A stretch of DNA of 64,000 bases from NIOZ-UU13 sp964417935. Lineage in GTDB: Bacteria > Planctomycetota > Phycisphaerae > Sedimentisphaerales > Anaerobacaceae. Shown here piece after piece: positions 7,296 through 16,247 of this stretch (position 1 is the stretch's first letter; the number at the start of each line of letters is the position of its first letter). The notes under the pieces are model-generated. The model did no database searches, had not been told where the DNA came from, and saw only the letters and a list, made by a program, of their open reading frames with translations. The stretch lies in the NCBI GenBank assembly GCA_964417935.1, contig CAYQKF010000008.1, positions 1-64,000 on the forward strand, written 5' to 3'. The translations under genes were made by a program, and so were the position numbers.

Positions 7296-9005
7296 TCAGT
7301 AGGCAAGGAGGCGAGTATCTTTCAGCCAATGTTGTGTAAAAAAAGCAAGGTCTTGTATATCAATGGTATCATCAAGATTAGCGTCATAGTCCGGATTCCA
7401 CCGGTCATCTCCAGAGTTGGTCAGCCAGGCGGACGCGAACATGGCAAAGTCGGCCGAGTCTGTGATGCCATCTTGATTGAAATCTGTCATAACATTCATG
7501 GCCAAAGCCTTGATACAGAAATTAGCTGTGTTGTCGAACTCATAAAGATCCAGCCAGGTTGGGCCGCGGCCACTGAGGTAGTAACTTTCACAGGGATTAG
7601 ATGTCGAATCCACAACGATTCCAGAGCTACCTTCAAGATACGTCTTGCCTAAACTCCAATAGCCGAAGCTCGAAAAGGAATGAAGGTCTATGGGAAATGG
7701 CTCTCCTGTTGATGGAGGTGGCCAGCCAGCCGGCGTTGATGGCTCATCCAATAAAACCTTGACTTCCGAGGTTCGGTCATAGGCGTAACCGCCGGCTGAG
7801 AGTTCCAGATAAATGTAGAAATCGTCGCCTTCTGTTACTATAACAGGTCTGTCAAGGCCTATAGTGTGGAATCCGGTATGAGCGATGGTGCCTGACTTCC
7901 TTGAGAGTGATTCCTGCAATTCGCCATCTTCGAAGCGGTCGTAAACCTTTACCGTGTAGTCAACATTATCTGTAGCCGTGTAAAAGCTGACCGCTGCTAT
8001 TTGCTCTGCAGCTTCAGCGGTAAAAGCATTGAATGCGGCGTTGCAATCCGTCTTTGTATCGCGCCAGCCGTGATAATCGTGGTAGTAGATGTTGTCGTAA
8101 GGGTTCAGCTCAACACCCTGGAAGGAAACAGCGCCCATCTCGGGGTCTTGACAGCACCATTTGTCATAATAGGAAATCCAGAAGTAGCCAAGGATGCCCC
8201 AGTTACTCTCCCAGCTATTCTTGCACAGCCATGCACCCTTGCCCTCCGGTGCTTGGGTTACTTTATCGTCATCCCAGCCCACGATAAGAATCGAGTGGTT
8301 TGGGAGTTCGACGTTGGTGGGGGGCTGGTAGTGTATGTAGTTGCTGCCTATGAAGTTGTTAGAATAGAACATACAGGTGGCTATGGCGCCTTCGGTCAAA
8401 ATCTTGTTCTTGATAGTATCGATGTTACTCAGATCTGTCCCGGCGGTGTACCATTCGATATCATGCACATAGTATATATCGTAGCTGTCATCGCTTCTGG
8501 CCGGCACAGACTCATACCACATTTTGTCTTGCTCGGTGCTGTCATTCGCAGATGCGCAGCTTACCACCCCTTCGCCTCGGCTGATATACGCAGCGGCGAC
8601 CAGATAATCGCCGCCCTCGTGAACTGTAAGCCCTGCACCACTTGAAGGAATTCTGTCGTCATTATTGTGCTTGTTGAAGCCGCTCCACCAGTCGAGATGG
8701 TACTCTGCCAAATTGGGTTGTCCACTCTTGCCGAAAGCTGCCCAGTAGCCTGTAATCAGCAGGTTACTTTCGATAGCCGCCATCGTCCCGTGACACCAGC
8801 AGGTACCTCCTTCTTGGTTCTTTACCGGTGTAACATAGCCATCTTCCCTAAGGTCGTACGACTCTGGCAGCAACAAATCATCCTTTGCACCTGTGGCATC
8901 AATATCAGTGTAGATGGCCCTTCCCTCAGCCATTGCGCCAGTCTCTATCGCCGCAAAAAATGCCAAAATCATTAACCAGGTAGCTACATTTTTCCCAACT
9001 TTCAC
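7296..9005 (-). CDS. secreted papain-family (C1) protease with lectin-like and dockerin-like modules
   Basis: A 569-residue protein with a signal peptide (MKVGKNVATWLMILAFFAA...). The peptidase domain spans about 45-285. It shows the oxyanion Gln64 and catalytic Cys69 in NQEGGTCW, His237 in NHSILIVGWDDD, and Asn263 in CKNSWESNWG. A beta-sandwich of the lectin-like type found in bacterial C1 proteases follows at about 290-430. At about 503-563 there are two EF-hand-like repeats (DFNQDGITDSADF and DANLDDTIDIQDL), the layout of a type I dockerin. In-frame sequence after the stop encodes a LamG domain, so the ancestral protein was about 770 residues. It is probably exported to degrade or bind extracellular protein. 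A strong promoter lies upstream at 9160-9187. Confidence 0.85.
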   Translation of the reverse strand: MKVGKNVATWLMILAFFAAIETGAMAEGRAIYTDIDATGAKDDLLLPESYDLREDGYVTPVKNQEGGTCWCHGTMAAIESNLLITGYWAAFGKSGQPNLAEYHLDWWSGFNKHNNDDRIPSSGAGLTVHEGGDYLVAAAYISRGEGVVSCASANDSTEQDKMWYESVPARSDDSYDIYYVHDIEWYTAGTDLSNIDTIKNKILTEGAIATCMFYSNNFIGSNYIHYQPPTNVELPNHSILIVGWDDDKVTQAPEGKGAWLCKNSWESNWGILGYFWISYYDKWCCQDPEMGAVSFQGVELNPYDNIYYHDYHGWRDTKTDCNAAFNAFTAEAAEQIAAVSFYTATDNVDYTVKVYDRFEDGELQESLSRKSGTIAHTGFHTIGLDRPVIVTEGDDFYIYLELSAGGYAYDRTSEVKVLLDEPSTPAGWPPPSTGEPFPIDLHSFSSFGYWSLGKTYLEGSSGIVVDSTSNPCESYYLSGRGPTWLDLYEFDNTANFCIKALAMNVMTDFNQDGITDSADFAMFASAWLTNSGDDRWNPDYDANLDDTIDIQDLAFFTQHWLKDTRLLAY

Positions 9006-9159
9006 TTTTTCCTATCCTCAAAAATTTGTTGGTATTTATAGCGCACCTGATGCTCCAGGATTACTCTGCTGCAAGAACTGCATAAACGCAAGAAAAACGA
9101 ATTGTATACCCTATTCTCCTTGTTGATCGCCGTTGGAAATCTCGAAAGTTCACATAATA

Positions 9160-9187
9160 ATTATACACTCTCACTCCTCGCTGTCAA
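9160..9187 (-). promoter_or_regulatory. sigma-70-type promoter of the papain-family gene
   Basis: On the minus strand TTGACA (9182-9187) and TATAAT (9160-9165) are both perfect matches with a 16-bp spacer, about 155 bp before the protease ATG. The rest of the 9006-9363 divergent region holds no gene. Confidence 0.65.
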
Positions 9188-9363
9188 GTAAATTACATAA
9201 AAAATTCGATGCTGTGCGCCTCGCTTAAAATTTGCCTTTTGCTTTAGTACAGTTGCGGTGATATACTATTACCAAACTTTTCAAAATCGTCTCAAAGGGA
9301 TTTTTCGATTAATACTATTGACCAAATACTACTCACTAAAGACTAATTCCAGCGGAGGCAAAT

Positions 9364-10500
9364 ATGGCCGAAGAATATTCTGCTTCAGCAAAGGTTTATC
9401 CGACCAAAGAGCAGGGCAAGCTTAGCATTCTTGATATGCTGACTTACTTTGAAAAGCACGGTGCAATGCGGGTCTCGGATTTGCATATCAAGGTCGATGC
9501 CCCGCCTGCATACCGCATCGACGGCAACCTGGTAAAACTTAAAGGCCCAACTGTAACACCGCAGATAGCAAAGCAGCTTCTCTATGCGCTTCTAAGCAAC
9601 GAAAATCTGCGCAAGTTCCGTGCCCGACACAGCGTGGACTGCTCTTATCGCCTTGGTTCACTGCAGTTTCGAATCAACATATTCAGGGAAAACGATGGCA
9701 TAGCAGGGGCAATCCGGGCCTTATCGCTGGATATCCCAAAAATAGAAGAAATCGGTTTCCCAAATAACATCTGGGAAGACATCATCAATCGCAAGCACGG
9801 CCTGGTTCTCTTGACCGGCATCACAGGCGCCGGTAAATCTACGACGATTGCCTCACTAATCCACCGAATCAGCGTAAAGAGTGCCTGCCGAATTATGACC
9901 GTCGAGGACCCCATCGAATACATCTTCCCTCAAAAATACTCGATTACTTCGCAACGTGAACTTGGAAGGGACGTTGCATCCTTTCTTGATGGTTTGAAAG
10001 AAATGCTGCGCCAGGACCCTGACGTAATATTCGTCGGCGAAATGCGTGACGCCGAGACGATATCTATGACACTTATGGCCGCTGAGACAGGCCACCTGGT
10101 CTTCTCCACCCTGCACACGAGAGATGCGACCGGCACGGTAACCCGGATACTCGACTACTTCCCCTCGGGCAGACAGGCCGAGGTCCGCAATCAAATGTCA
10201 CTGGGACTTGCTTATATTGTATGCCAGAAGCTTGTGCCCAAAAAAGACGCAACCGGCAGACTTGTAGCAATGGAAATCCTTAACAACAACTACGCCTGTG
10301 CCAACCTCATACGCACCGGCAAAATAGAGCAAATTTATTCACAACTGCAATCGAGAACTCGAAACAGGCCCGACGAAAAAATGATAACGATGGAAAAACA
10401 CCTGGCTATGCTCGTAAAACAGGACAAGGTTGACTTGTTGGAGGCCAAAAAATGGGCCAACAATCTCAAAAGCTTCGCTGACTGTATGCAGCGGGACTAA
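9364..10500 (+). CDS. pilT: PilT-family type IV pilus retraction ATPase
   Basis: A 378-residue secretion-type ATPase with GGAGG just before the ATG. It carries an N-terminal region (about 25-120) ending before the Walker A motif GITGAGKST (152-160). The Asp box VEDPIEYIF follows at about 180-188, Walker B DVIFVGEMRD at about 220-229, and the His box STLHTRDA at about 248-255. The order and spacing are those of PilT/PilU, which power pilus retraction and twitching motility. There are no other pilus assembly genes beside it. The prepilin-like gene at 35311 belongs to a different class, so a link is not implied. PilT and PilU cannot be told apart here. Confidence 0.88.
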   Translation: MAEEYSASAKVYPTKEQGKLSILDMLTYFEKHGAMRVSDLHIKVDAPPAYRIDGNLVKLKGPTVTPQIAKQLLYALLSNENLRKFRARHSVDCSYRLGSLQFRINIFRENDGIAGAIRALSLDIPKIEEIGFPNNIWEDIINRKHGLVLLTGITGAGKSTTIASLIHRISVKSACRIMTVEDPIEYIFPQKYSITSQRELGRDVASFLDGLKEMLRQDPDVIFVGEMRDAETISMTLMAAETGHLVFSTLHTRDATGTVTRILDYFPSGRQAEVRNQMSLGLAYIVCQKLVPKKDATGRLVAMEILNNNYACANLIRTGKIEQIYSQLQSRTRNRPDEKMITMEKHLAMLVKQDKVDLLEAKKWANNLKSFADCMQRD

Positions 10501-10544
10501 ATGCGTCGTGCATTGTGCGTGATGCCTATCACGTGAGAAGAAAA

Positions 10545-10579
10545 CGCAATACAATATACGATATTCGCAATACGATTAT
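10545..10579. repeat. heptanucleotide array ending at a start codon
   Basis: Five 7-bp units (CGCAATA, CAATATA, CGATATT, CGCAATA, CGATTAT) run right up to the ATG at 10580, leaving no room for a Shine-Dalgarno sequence. The same CGCAATA unit forms the array at 59849-59876. Confidence 0.8.
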
Positions 10580-11470
10580 ATGACAATCCAGTTTTTTTGT
10601 CCCAACTGCAACGAGATAATCGGATTTCCTGATAAACACTCCGGAAAACGCGCACGATGCACAAACTGCGGCCAGCTCTTCATTATCCCTTCCGAAAACT
10701 ACAAAAAGCCGAAAAAAGTCGAACTGCCAAAAGAAAAAGGCGAGGTTCTTCCCGGCTTTTATCGCGCTGTGTTTATTGACAATTGGAAGCTGTTTTTCGA
10801 CTCTGAAAACATAACTCCGCTGGTCTTTGTAATTGCGGTGGTATGCTTCAAATTCTTCACAGCAGGTTCGCCCTGTTGTGCTTTCGTGACAAATTATGCT
10901 GTCTGGGGCTGGCTGCTCGGATTTTACCTCAATATTATTTACGAGACGGCTTTCGAGATAGACAAGCTGCCCGAAATTTACCTCGGAACGAGCGTTACCT
11001 TCGTATGGTACATCATCAAACCGTTTTTTCTTTTCTCCTGTACTATGGCCATCGTCCAGCTCCCATTCATAATCACATTTGTGCTGCTCAAAGACGAAGG
11101 CTTGACTTTGGAGAATATTTGGCAGGCCGAAATCGGTTTCCGTTTGCTGTTACAGGGTTTCTTTATCCTTGGCCTGTTCTTATTTCCAATAGCAATATTA
11201 ACTACAGCCATCGGCAAAGATATTACTATGTTCAGGCCCGATTACCTTCTTCGTCCTGTATTTAGAGCCTTTATCCCGTATGTCATGACGGTGGTTTTAC
11301 TTATCGCTGCCGCTCTTCTCGAAACCCAGACGACCCAATACACCGGCGCCGAGTTGCTAACAACCACAGGCCATCTGGCGATGAACCTTGCAGTTCAGGT
11401 CATCGCCATAATTGCTATGCGCTCAATCGGCCTGTTCTACCGACACTATAACTGCCATCTCGCCTGGTAA
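10580..11470 (+). CDS. zinc-ribbon multi-pass membrane protein of unknown function
   Basis: A 296-residue protein. Residues about 5-37 form a zinc ribbon with two CxxC pairs (FFCPNCNEIIG and ARCTNCGQLFII), followed by a Lys-rich linker. From about 75 onward there are roughly five to six hydrophobic segments, for example ITPLVFVIAVVCFKFF, a long WWLLGFYLNIIY-like segment, and VMTVVLLIAAALLE. This layout, a short cytoplasmic zinc ribbon on a membrane domain, is common among uncharacterised planctomycete proteins. It lies 79 bp after pilT on the same strand and may be co-transcribed with it. No ribosome site is visible because the 7-bp array abuts the ATG, so start recognition may be leaderless-like or coupled. 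Confidence 0.72.
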   Translation: MTIQFFCPNCNEIIGFPDKHSGKRARCTNCGQLFIIPSENYKKPKKVELPKEKGEVLPGFYRAVFIDNWKLFFDSENITPLVFVIAVVCFKFFTAGSPCCAFVTNYAVWGWLLGFYLNIIYETAFEIDKLPEIYLGTSVTFVWYIIKPFFLFSCTMAIVQLPFIITFVLLKDEGLTLENIWQAEIGFRLLLQGFFILGLFLFPIAILTTAIGKDITMFRPDYLLRPVFRAFIPYVMTVVLLIAAALLETQTTQYTGAELLTTTGHLAMNLAVQVIAIIAMRSIGLFYRHYNCHLAW

Positions 11471-11666
11471 ATCCTCTGTTTTCTTTGAGCACAATCTTAA
11501 ATTTGAGACTCGTGCTTCGTAGCGAGTGCTCGCTACAGTAGCATCTGGAATTTGAAATTCGATATTCCCCCCTCGCCCGCCGACGCTCAGCGGATGTTTC
11601 TGAGCCGAACGAGTTGTTATATATCAAAATCTACTTTGTACTCTTGTCCAAATCAAGCAATAGCGC

Positions 11667-14600
11667 TCAGTTTTCAGGGCTTTTACTCGCCTCAGCAGTG
11701 CCGCCATACGCACCCATATTAATTATGTCACCATTGTGCGATGGTTCTGAACCAATTTCAGTATCCGGGTCCCCCGTATCAATACAGGGGCTTGTTATAT
11801 CATCCTGCATCCAGGATTGGCTGGCGGGGTCCCATCTGCCGGCTTGTGATTTAAGATGGTAGTCCCTGTTTTCAGGGTCTGCAAAGCAAGGCTCGACATT
11901 GATGTTACCGCTTTCGTCCTCTTTTTCTTTTCCTTCCTCTTCCTCCTCATCTTCGTCTTCTATTTCCCAGCTGCCTTGAATATTATTGAAGCGAATATCA
12001 TAATCTTCCGGATAGACATACCAATACACGTATATTTCGTTCTGCCAGATGATATTATTCAAGACAGGCTGGCCACCCTCTGAGCCCCAGACAAACGGCG
12101 TCGGTCCCAGATACAGCCCATTCGGCCTATTGTGAACGATGGTATTGTTTATAATCGAAGGAGTTCCGTACCAGTTTAGGATGCCCCCGGAGTCAAGCCC
12201 GGAATTATGGGCAATGACATTGTTGGCTATCGTGGGAGAGGCACCGGATATGTAAATGGCTCCACCGTCCAGAAATGCTGAGTTATCAACGATCGTATTA
12301 TTCGTAATCTCCGCCTCCGATTCGTCCATGCACATAATCCCGCCACCGGATAATGCATAGTTATTGGCAATCAGACAGTGGTCGATAGTTGGATTGGAAG
12401 GAACCCCGTAGCTTGGTTCGGCTTCCCATGAGCTGCAGCACAGAATCCCTCCGCCTAACAAATCCAGATAGCCGCTTCCCGCGTTGTATGGTTTCCTGGC
12501 GTATTCGATAGTGCAATGCTGCAATACGTCATCGGCACCACTATTTACAAAACGTATGCCGAACCATCCTTCCTCGGTATCCATCGCTGTAAATAAGATA
12601 TGCTCCGTCTCAGTACCCCGGGCGCGCAAAGTCGCCCTGTAACCAACCGTCAATCCAAAATGACCTGCAAATTTGACCACCACTCCCGGCTCAATTGTTA
12701 ATGTTCTCCCTCTGGGAATGGTGATATCTCCCGTAATTGTATAGGGACTCTCTTCTTTCTTCCATGCACCGCTGACGTCGCCACCTTCGATAATCGTTCC
12801 CGATACCCCCACTCCCTTGAGAACGACTTCTTTGCTAGGGGTATTGCTGCTGGTTGAATGAATATAAACACTGCCGGTATAGCTTTTCTCTTGCGTCGGT
12901 GTAAATCCAATCTCTACCTGGACCGTATCACCCTGCGTCAGAAGATGATTCTGTACGCCGGTGACTATCGAAAAAACACCATTCGCATCAGAAATGCTCA
13001 GGTCATCCACCTGTAAATCCACCTTACCTGTGTTTGTGATATCAAGCACAGTGGTCGATTCCGTATCAAGGGCAACAAAACCCGCGTCCACTGTGCCTGC
13101 GGGGGTGATGGTAATCAACGGCAGGTCTGATTGATTTTCGTAAGCGCCCAAATCCACTATATCACTGTAAATCCTTTCACTGCCCGCAAGGTCGGTTTCC
13201 GGAAGATATGTTTCTGTGCCGGAATTTATACACGGCGAGGAGCTTTGCAGCATCCAGTTGGCGGATGACCCTTCGTAACCCACTCCGACGTCTGTACTGG
13301 GGTCAAAGAAACAAGGGTCAACATCGATATTGCCTTCCCCGATGTAACCGTCCTGAACGTCACAAAAAGACACCACCGGCACAGACTCATCCGTTTCGAT
13401 CTGGTATCTCTCATTGCCCCATACAATAGAGTTCGTCATGTCCACTCCGTCTCCGGAGACCGTGAAAATACCGCCGGGCGAATTGTTTACTATGGTACAG
13501 TTTATGATTTCAGGGGCGCCCCACCCCTCGGTGCATATCCCGCCGCATTGCGGGCTGCTTCCTAACGAGGTATTGTTCGCTATCAGGGTATTGCTGATTA
13601 CGGGATAGCTTTCATTGCAGTAGAGTGCTCCCCCCTTGTCGCCTATGTTATTGGTAATCTTGCAATTCGTAATGATAGGGCTCGAAGCGTAGCAAAATAT
13701 GCCTCCTCCGCAGCTGTCTTTACCCTCGTCCCCCAGAGGATAATAATAACGTGTTAGCAGCCCGGCGTTTTTCTTGGCATAACTGATTGAGCAGTGAATC
13801 AATACGTCATCGTCTCCGGAGTCCAGAAACCGCAGCCCGCCCCAGCCTAAGTCTTTATGCAGCGTTGTAAATTCTATCGGGTTATTCTCATTTCCCTCGG
13901 CGGCCAGCCGAGCGTTCTCACCGATGGTCATGCTGTATGGTCCCACGAACAAAACTTTAACCCCCGGTTCAATAATCAGCTCGGCGTCTTCCGGCACTTC
14001 AATGTCCCCGGATATAAAGTAGGGTGAATTAGCATCTGTCCAAGTTTCGGATACTTCGCCCTCTTCGATTTCCGTCCCGCCGGTGAAGGAATGTCCGTTT
14101 AAAATCACATGCCGGGTATTCCCCTGGCCATAATCAATCGCAAGAGTTCCATAATACCCCCCCGCCTCGTCCGGGCAGAACTTCACATTAATCGAAGCCT
14201 CCTGTCCCGGATGTTGTATCTCAAGAGAATCTATGAAGTCCGAGTATCCGTCATCTGAGGTGGAGATTAAAAATCCCTCCGAACAGGAAATCGAGTTTAT
14301 AACAACTTGTTCGGCTGTATTGTTTTTGATAAACAGCGTTTCGGATTCGGACTCCTCCCCCGGAACACAGTAAAATCTCAGCGACGACGGGTCGGGCTTA
14401 ATAGTCGCCGGAACAGGTTGAATGTTCAAAATGACTTCAGTAACGATGTTTAAGTCGGATGGAAGGTTGCTTGGAAGGTGATACCATACCTCGGTCATTT
14501 CTTCAGGGCGGCCTGGACCCCAGCCGAAATTAAGGTGATACTCACCGTTCGTATTATAGCCGTCACAAACAAGGGCGTGTCCGCCATAGCCATCCGTCGG

Positions 14601-15671
14601 ACTGATAGCTAAAAAAACAGGGAGTCGATTAATCATGTTCTCCTGCAGCGCACAATAAAATTCATGTGACAGACCACCGGTCATGTCGGCCGAATGAAAA
14701 CCAAACTTGTAACGCAACGCGTACCGCGCATCGTAAGGTGAAGCACCAGAGCCCTCGCTTGTGTAGTCCATTTCCATGGCGATACCACAGGCAAAACTAA
14801 GTGCGGCGACATCCGTATCATTCGGCTCAATCTGCCTGCTGTATTTAAGTCGCAAATCCTCAAGGTGCTCGTTCAGCTCCTCGAAAGAGGGGAAATCGTA
14901 TATGTCGCTGTCTTTGTCGATATCGATACCGCTGTAGGTTGTAAACTCATCGTCCTCGTCGAAACTTACATTACATTGCCGATGATAATTTATCACCTGT
15001 GCCATCGCCGTCGCCACACAGCCCACATAAGTTCTGTTGGCATCAACCGGATCGAGCGGACAAAAGTCGTTGTAAGGTGGCTTCTGGTCCCACGTGCTTT
15101 CCAGCCACCCGCCGGTGGAAGTCGTGTTCTCTTGAGGCCACTGCTGGAATGTCTGGCTCACGGAATCTCCTGGATCTTCGTTCGCATAAAAATTCCACAG
15201 TTTGTTGTTTCCCTTCGTGTTGGGTCCACCAAGTTCCGCCAACGCCTTTGCCCTTAGCCTCATGTCCTCTTTTAACATACGGTATAGCGGATTTTTTTTG
15301 TCTTTGTCGCCCGGAAAAGAGTTCTTGAAAGAATAAGCGATAATCGGAGTGATATCTGTATCTGCAGAGGTCGCGATAAACCCGCCTGGCTCCAGTTCGG
15401 TAACGTATGCAAGAACCATCCCATCATCACCACGAATCTCTCTTAGACCCGCAGCCTTGAATTCTCTGACAGGCACTTTCTTTTCGCCTTTTACTGAAAG
15501 CAGCATTATTTGTTTTTCCTGACGGGCATCCTGCACCTTGATAAACGTTTCCGCAACTTTATATACCTGCTCAACGCTAACAGGCTCGGCTAAGAGAACA
15601 GAATAGAAAAATAAGCACAACCCAATCGATGTAACGGCAGCTAATTTTCTTTGGTTAATGGAATGCTTCAT
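11667..15671 (-). CDS. secreted C10 (streptopain-type) cysteine protease fused to beta-helix and choice-of-anchor-like modules
   Basis: A 1334-residue protein with a signal peptide (LAAVTSIGLCLFFYSVLLA). A propeptide of the Spi type spans about 30-115. The peptidase domain has catalytic Cys218 in YVGCVATAMAQ and His365 in GYGGHALVCDGYN. A beta-sandwich of the ASH/choice-of-anchor type follows at about 425-535. Two right-handed beta-helix blocks (about 545-860 and about 970-1290) are rich in repeats like GGGIFC, ITNCKI and NNTIVDNSA, separated by a second sandwich (ITITPAGTVDAGFV at about 870-960). An acidic stretch of Glu/Asp lies near 1245-1260. The C-terminus resembles the family ending DTGDPD, GAYGG. 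Its likely role is extracellular proteolysis with binding to a glycan or matrix through the helix modules. No sorting signal is visible. Confidence 0.87.
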   Translation of the reverse strand: MKHSINQRKLAAVTSIGLCLFFYSVLLAEPVSVEQVYKVAETFIKVQDARQEKQIMLLSVKGEKKVPVREFKAAGLREIRGDDGMVLAYVTELEPGGFIATSADTDITPIIAYSFKNSFPGDKDKKNPLYRMLKEDMRLRAKALAELGGPNTKGNNKLWNFYANEDPGDSVSQTFQQWPQENTTSTGGWLESTWDQKPPYNDFCPLDPVDANRTYVGCVATAMAQVINYHRQCNVSFDEDDEFTTYSGIDIDKDSDIYDFPSFEELNEHLEDLRLKYSRQIEPNDTDVAALSFACGIAMEMDYTSEGSGASPYDARYALRYKFGFHSADMTGGLSHEFYCALQENMINRLPVFLAISPTDGYGGHALVCDGYNTNGEYHLNFGWGPGRPEEMTEVWYHLPSNLPSDLNIVTEVILNIQPVPATIKPDPSSLRFYCVPGEESESETLFIKNNTAEQVVINSISCSEGFLISTSDDGYSDFIDSLEIQHPGQEASINVKFCPDEAGGYYGTLAIDYGQGNTRHVILNGHSFTGGTEIEEGEVSETWTDANSPYFISGDIEVPEDAELIIEPGVKVLFVGPYSMTIGENARLAAEGNENNPIEFTTLHKDLGWGGLRFLDSGDDDVLIHCSISYAKKNAGLLTRYYYPLGDEGKDSCGGGIFCYASSPIITNCKITNNIGDKGGALYCNESYPVISNTLIANNTSLGSSPQCGGICTEGWGAPEIINCTIVNNSPGGIFTVSGDGVDMTNSIVWGNERYQIETDESVPVVSFCDVQDGYIGEGNIDVDPCFFDPSTDVGVGYEGSSANWMLQSSSPCINSGTETYLPETDLAGSERIYSDIVDLGAYENQSDLPLITITPAGTVDAGFVALDTESTTVLDITNTGKVDLQVDDLSISDANGVFSIVTGVQNHLLTQGDTVQVEIGFTPTQEKSYTGSVYIHSTSSNTPSKEVVLKGVGVSGTIIEGGDVSGAWKKEESPYTITGDITIPRGRTLTIEPGVVVKFAGHFGLTVGYRATLRARGTETEHILFTAMDTEEGWFGIRFVNSGADDVLQHCTIEYARKPYNAGSGYLDLLGGGILCCSSWEAEPSYGVPSNPTIDHCLIANNYALSGGGIMCMDESEAEITNNTIVDNSAFLDGGAIYISGASPTIANNVIAHNSGLDSGGILNWYGTPSIINNTIVHNRPNGLYLGPTPFVWGSEGGQPVLNNIIWQNEIYVYWYVYPEDYDIRFNNIQGSWEIEDEDEEEEEGKEKEDESGNINVEPCFADPENRDYHLKSQAGRWDPASQSWMQDDITSPCIDTGDPDTEIGSEPSHNGDIINMGAYGGTAEASKSPEN

Positions 15672-16093
15672 AATACCCCTACCTTTCTTTTAGTCTTTCG
15701 ACACGAAAACAGCGTTACCAAGTAATGTCGAAATGGCCAATCAGGCCTTTAGATTTATTATATTAGCCGTTTTGAACCTCCTCTTGCCTTATTTGGTGTC
15801 CCAAATAGCCCTGTTGATGGCGTGATGAAAAACCCGGTAGTCGAGAGCATAACACTCTCGTTATACCTCTACAAAGTACAACTTATCATATCTAAAGGAA
15901 ATTGTCAAGCTCAATTAAAATTAAATCTGCGTTAATCCAAGATTAATTCTCCACTCTACGCAATAATCAATTATCAATATGGATACATACGTGCGTCATC
16001 CGGCGCTCCGTCTGGCGCCGGACCAGTCCGGCAATTCTACACAATCAAAGAAGGCCTGACGGACAGGCCGCATCGACGGACTTCCAACAGGCG

Positions 16094-16123
16094 TATCGCA
16101 GATCCGCCGCTTTTTAGTGGAAT
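16094..16123. repeat. dispersed hairpin repeat, copy 1 of 3
   Basis: The core TATCGCAGATCCGCCG is followed by a short T-run and an imperfect complement of the GCC part. Related copies are at 57544-57574 and, inverted, at 41423-41455 (where TCCGCC pairs with GGCGGA). Confidence 0.65.
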
Positions 16124-16133
16124 AAATTACAAA

Positions 16134-16166
16134 GGGGCCTACACCGAATCAATCGGTATAAGCCCC
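16134..16166 (-). terminator. shared-type terminator of LamG gene 1
   Basis: On the minus strand GGGGCTTATACCG pairs with CGGTGTAGGCCCC around a short loop, followed by a T-rich stretch. Nearly the same hairpin follows the other LamG genes at 20306-20338 and 41384-41417. Confidence 0.75.
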
Positions 16167-16247
16167 GAATTGACACGAATCTGCTGTATCAACCACGCCC
16201 CCATATCTTGCTTCGCAAGAAGCAATGGGGGCTACCTAAATCTCGAC

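Larger units (their letters stand above)
15672..16247. other. gene-free region with repeats and a terminator
   Basis: Between the C10 protease start and the LamG gene end. It holds a Trp-poor AT-rich leader, a short 7-bp-period word repeat near 15958-15978, a hairpin repeat shared with two other sites (16094-16123) and the terminator at 16134-16166. No coding potential was recognised. Confidence 0.6.

Noticed and set aside
7077..7652. 191-residue plus-strand ORF opposite the papain/LamG junction
   Set aside because: Antisense to a well-supported protein frame and without domain or RBS.
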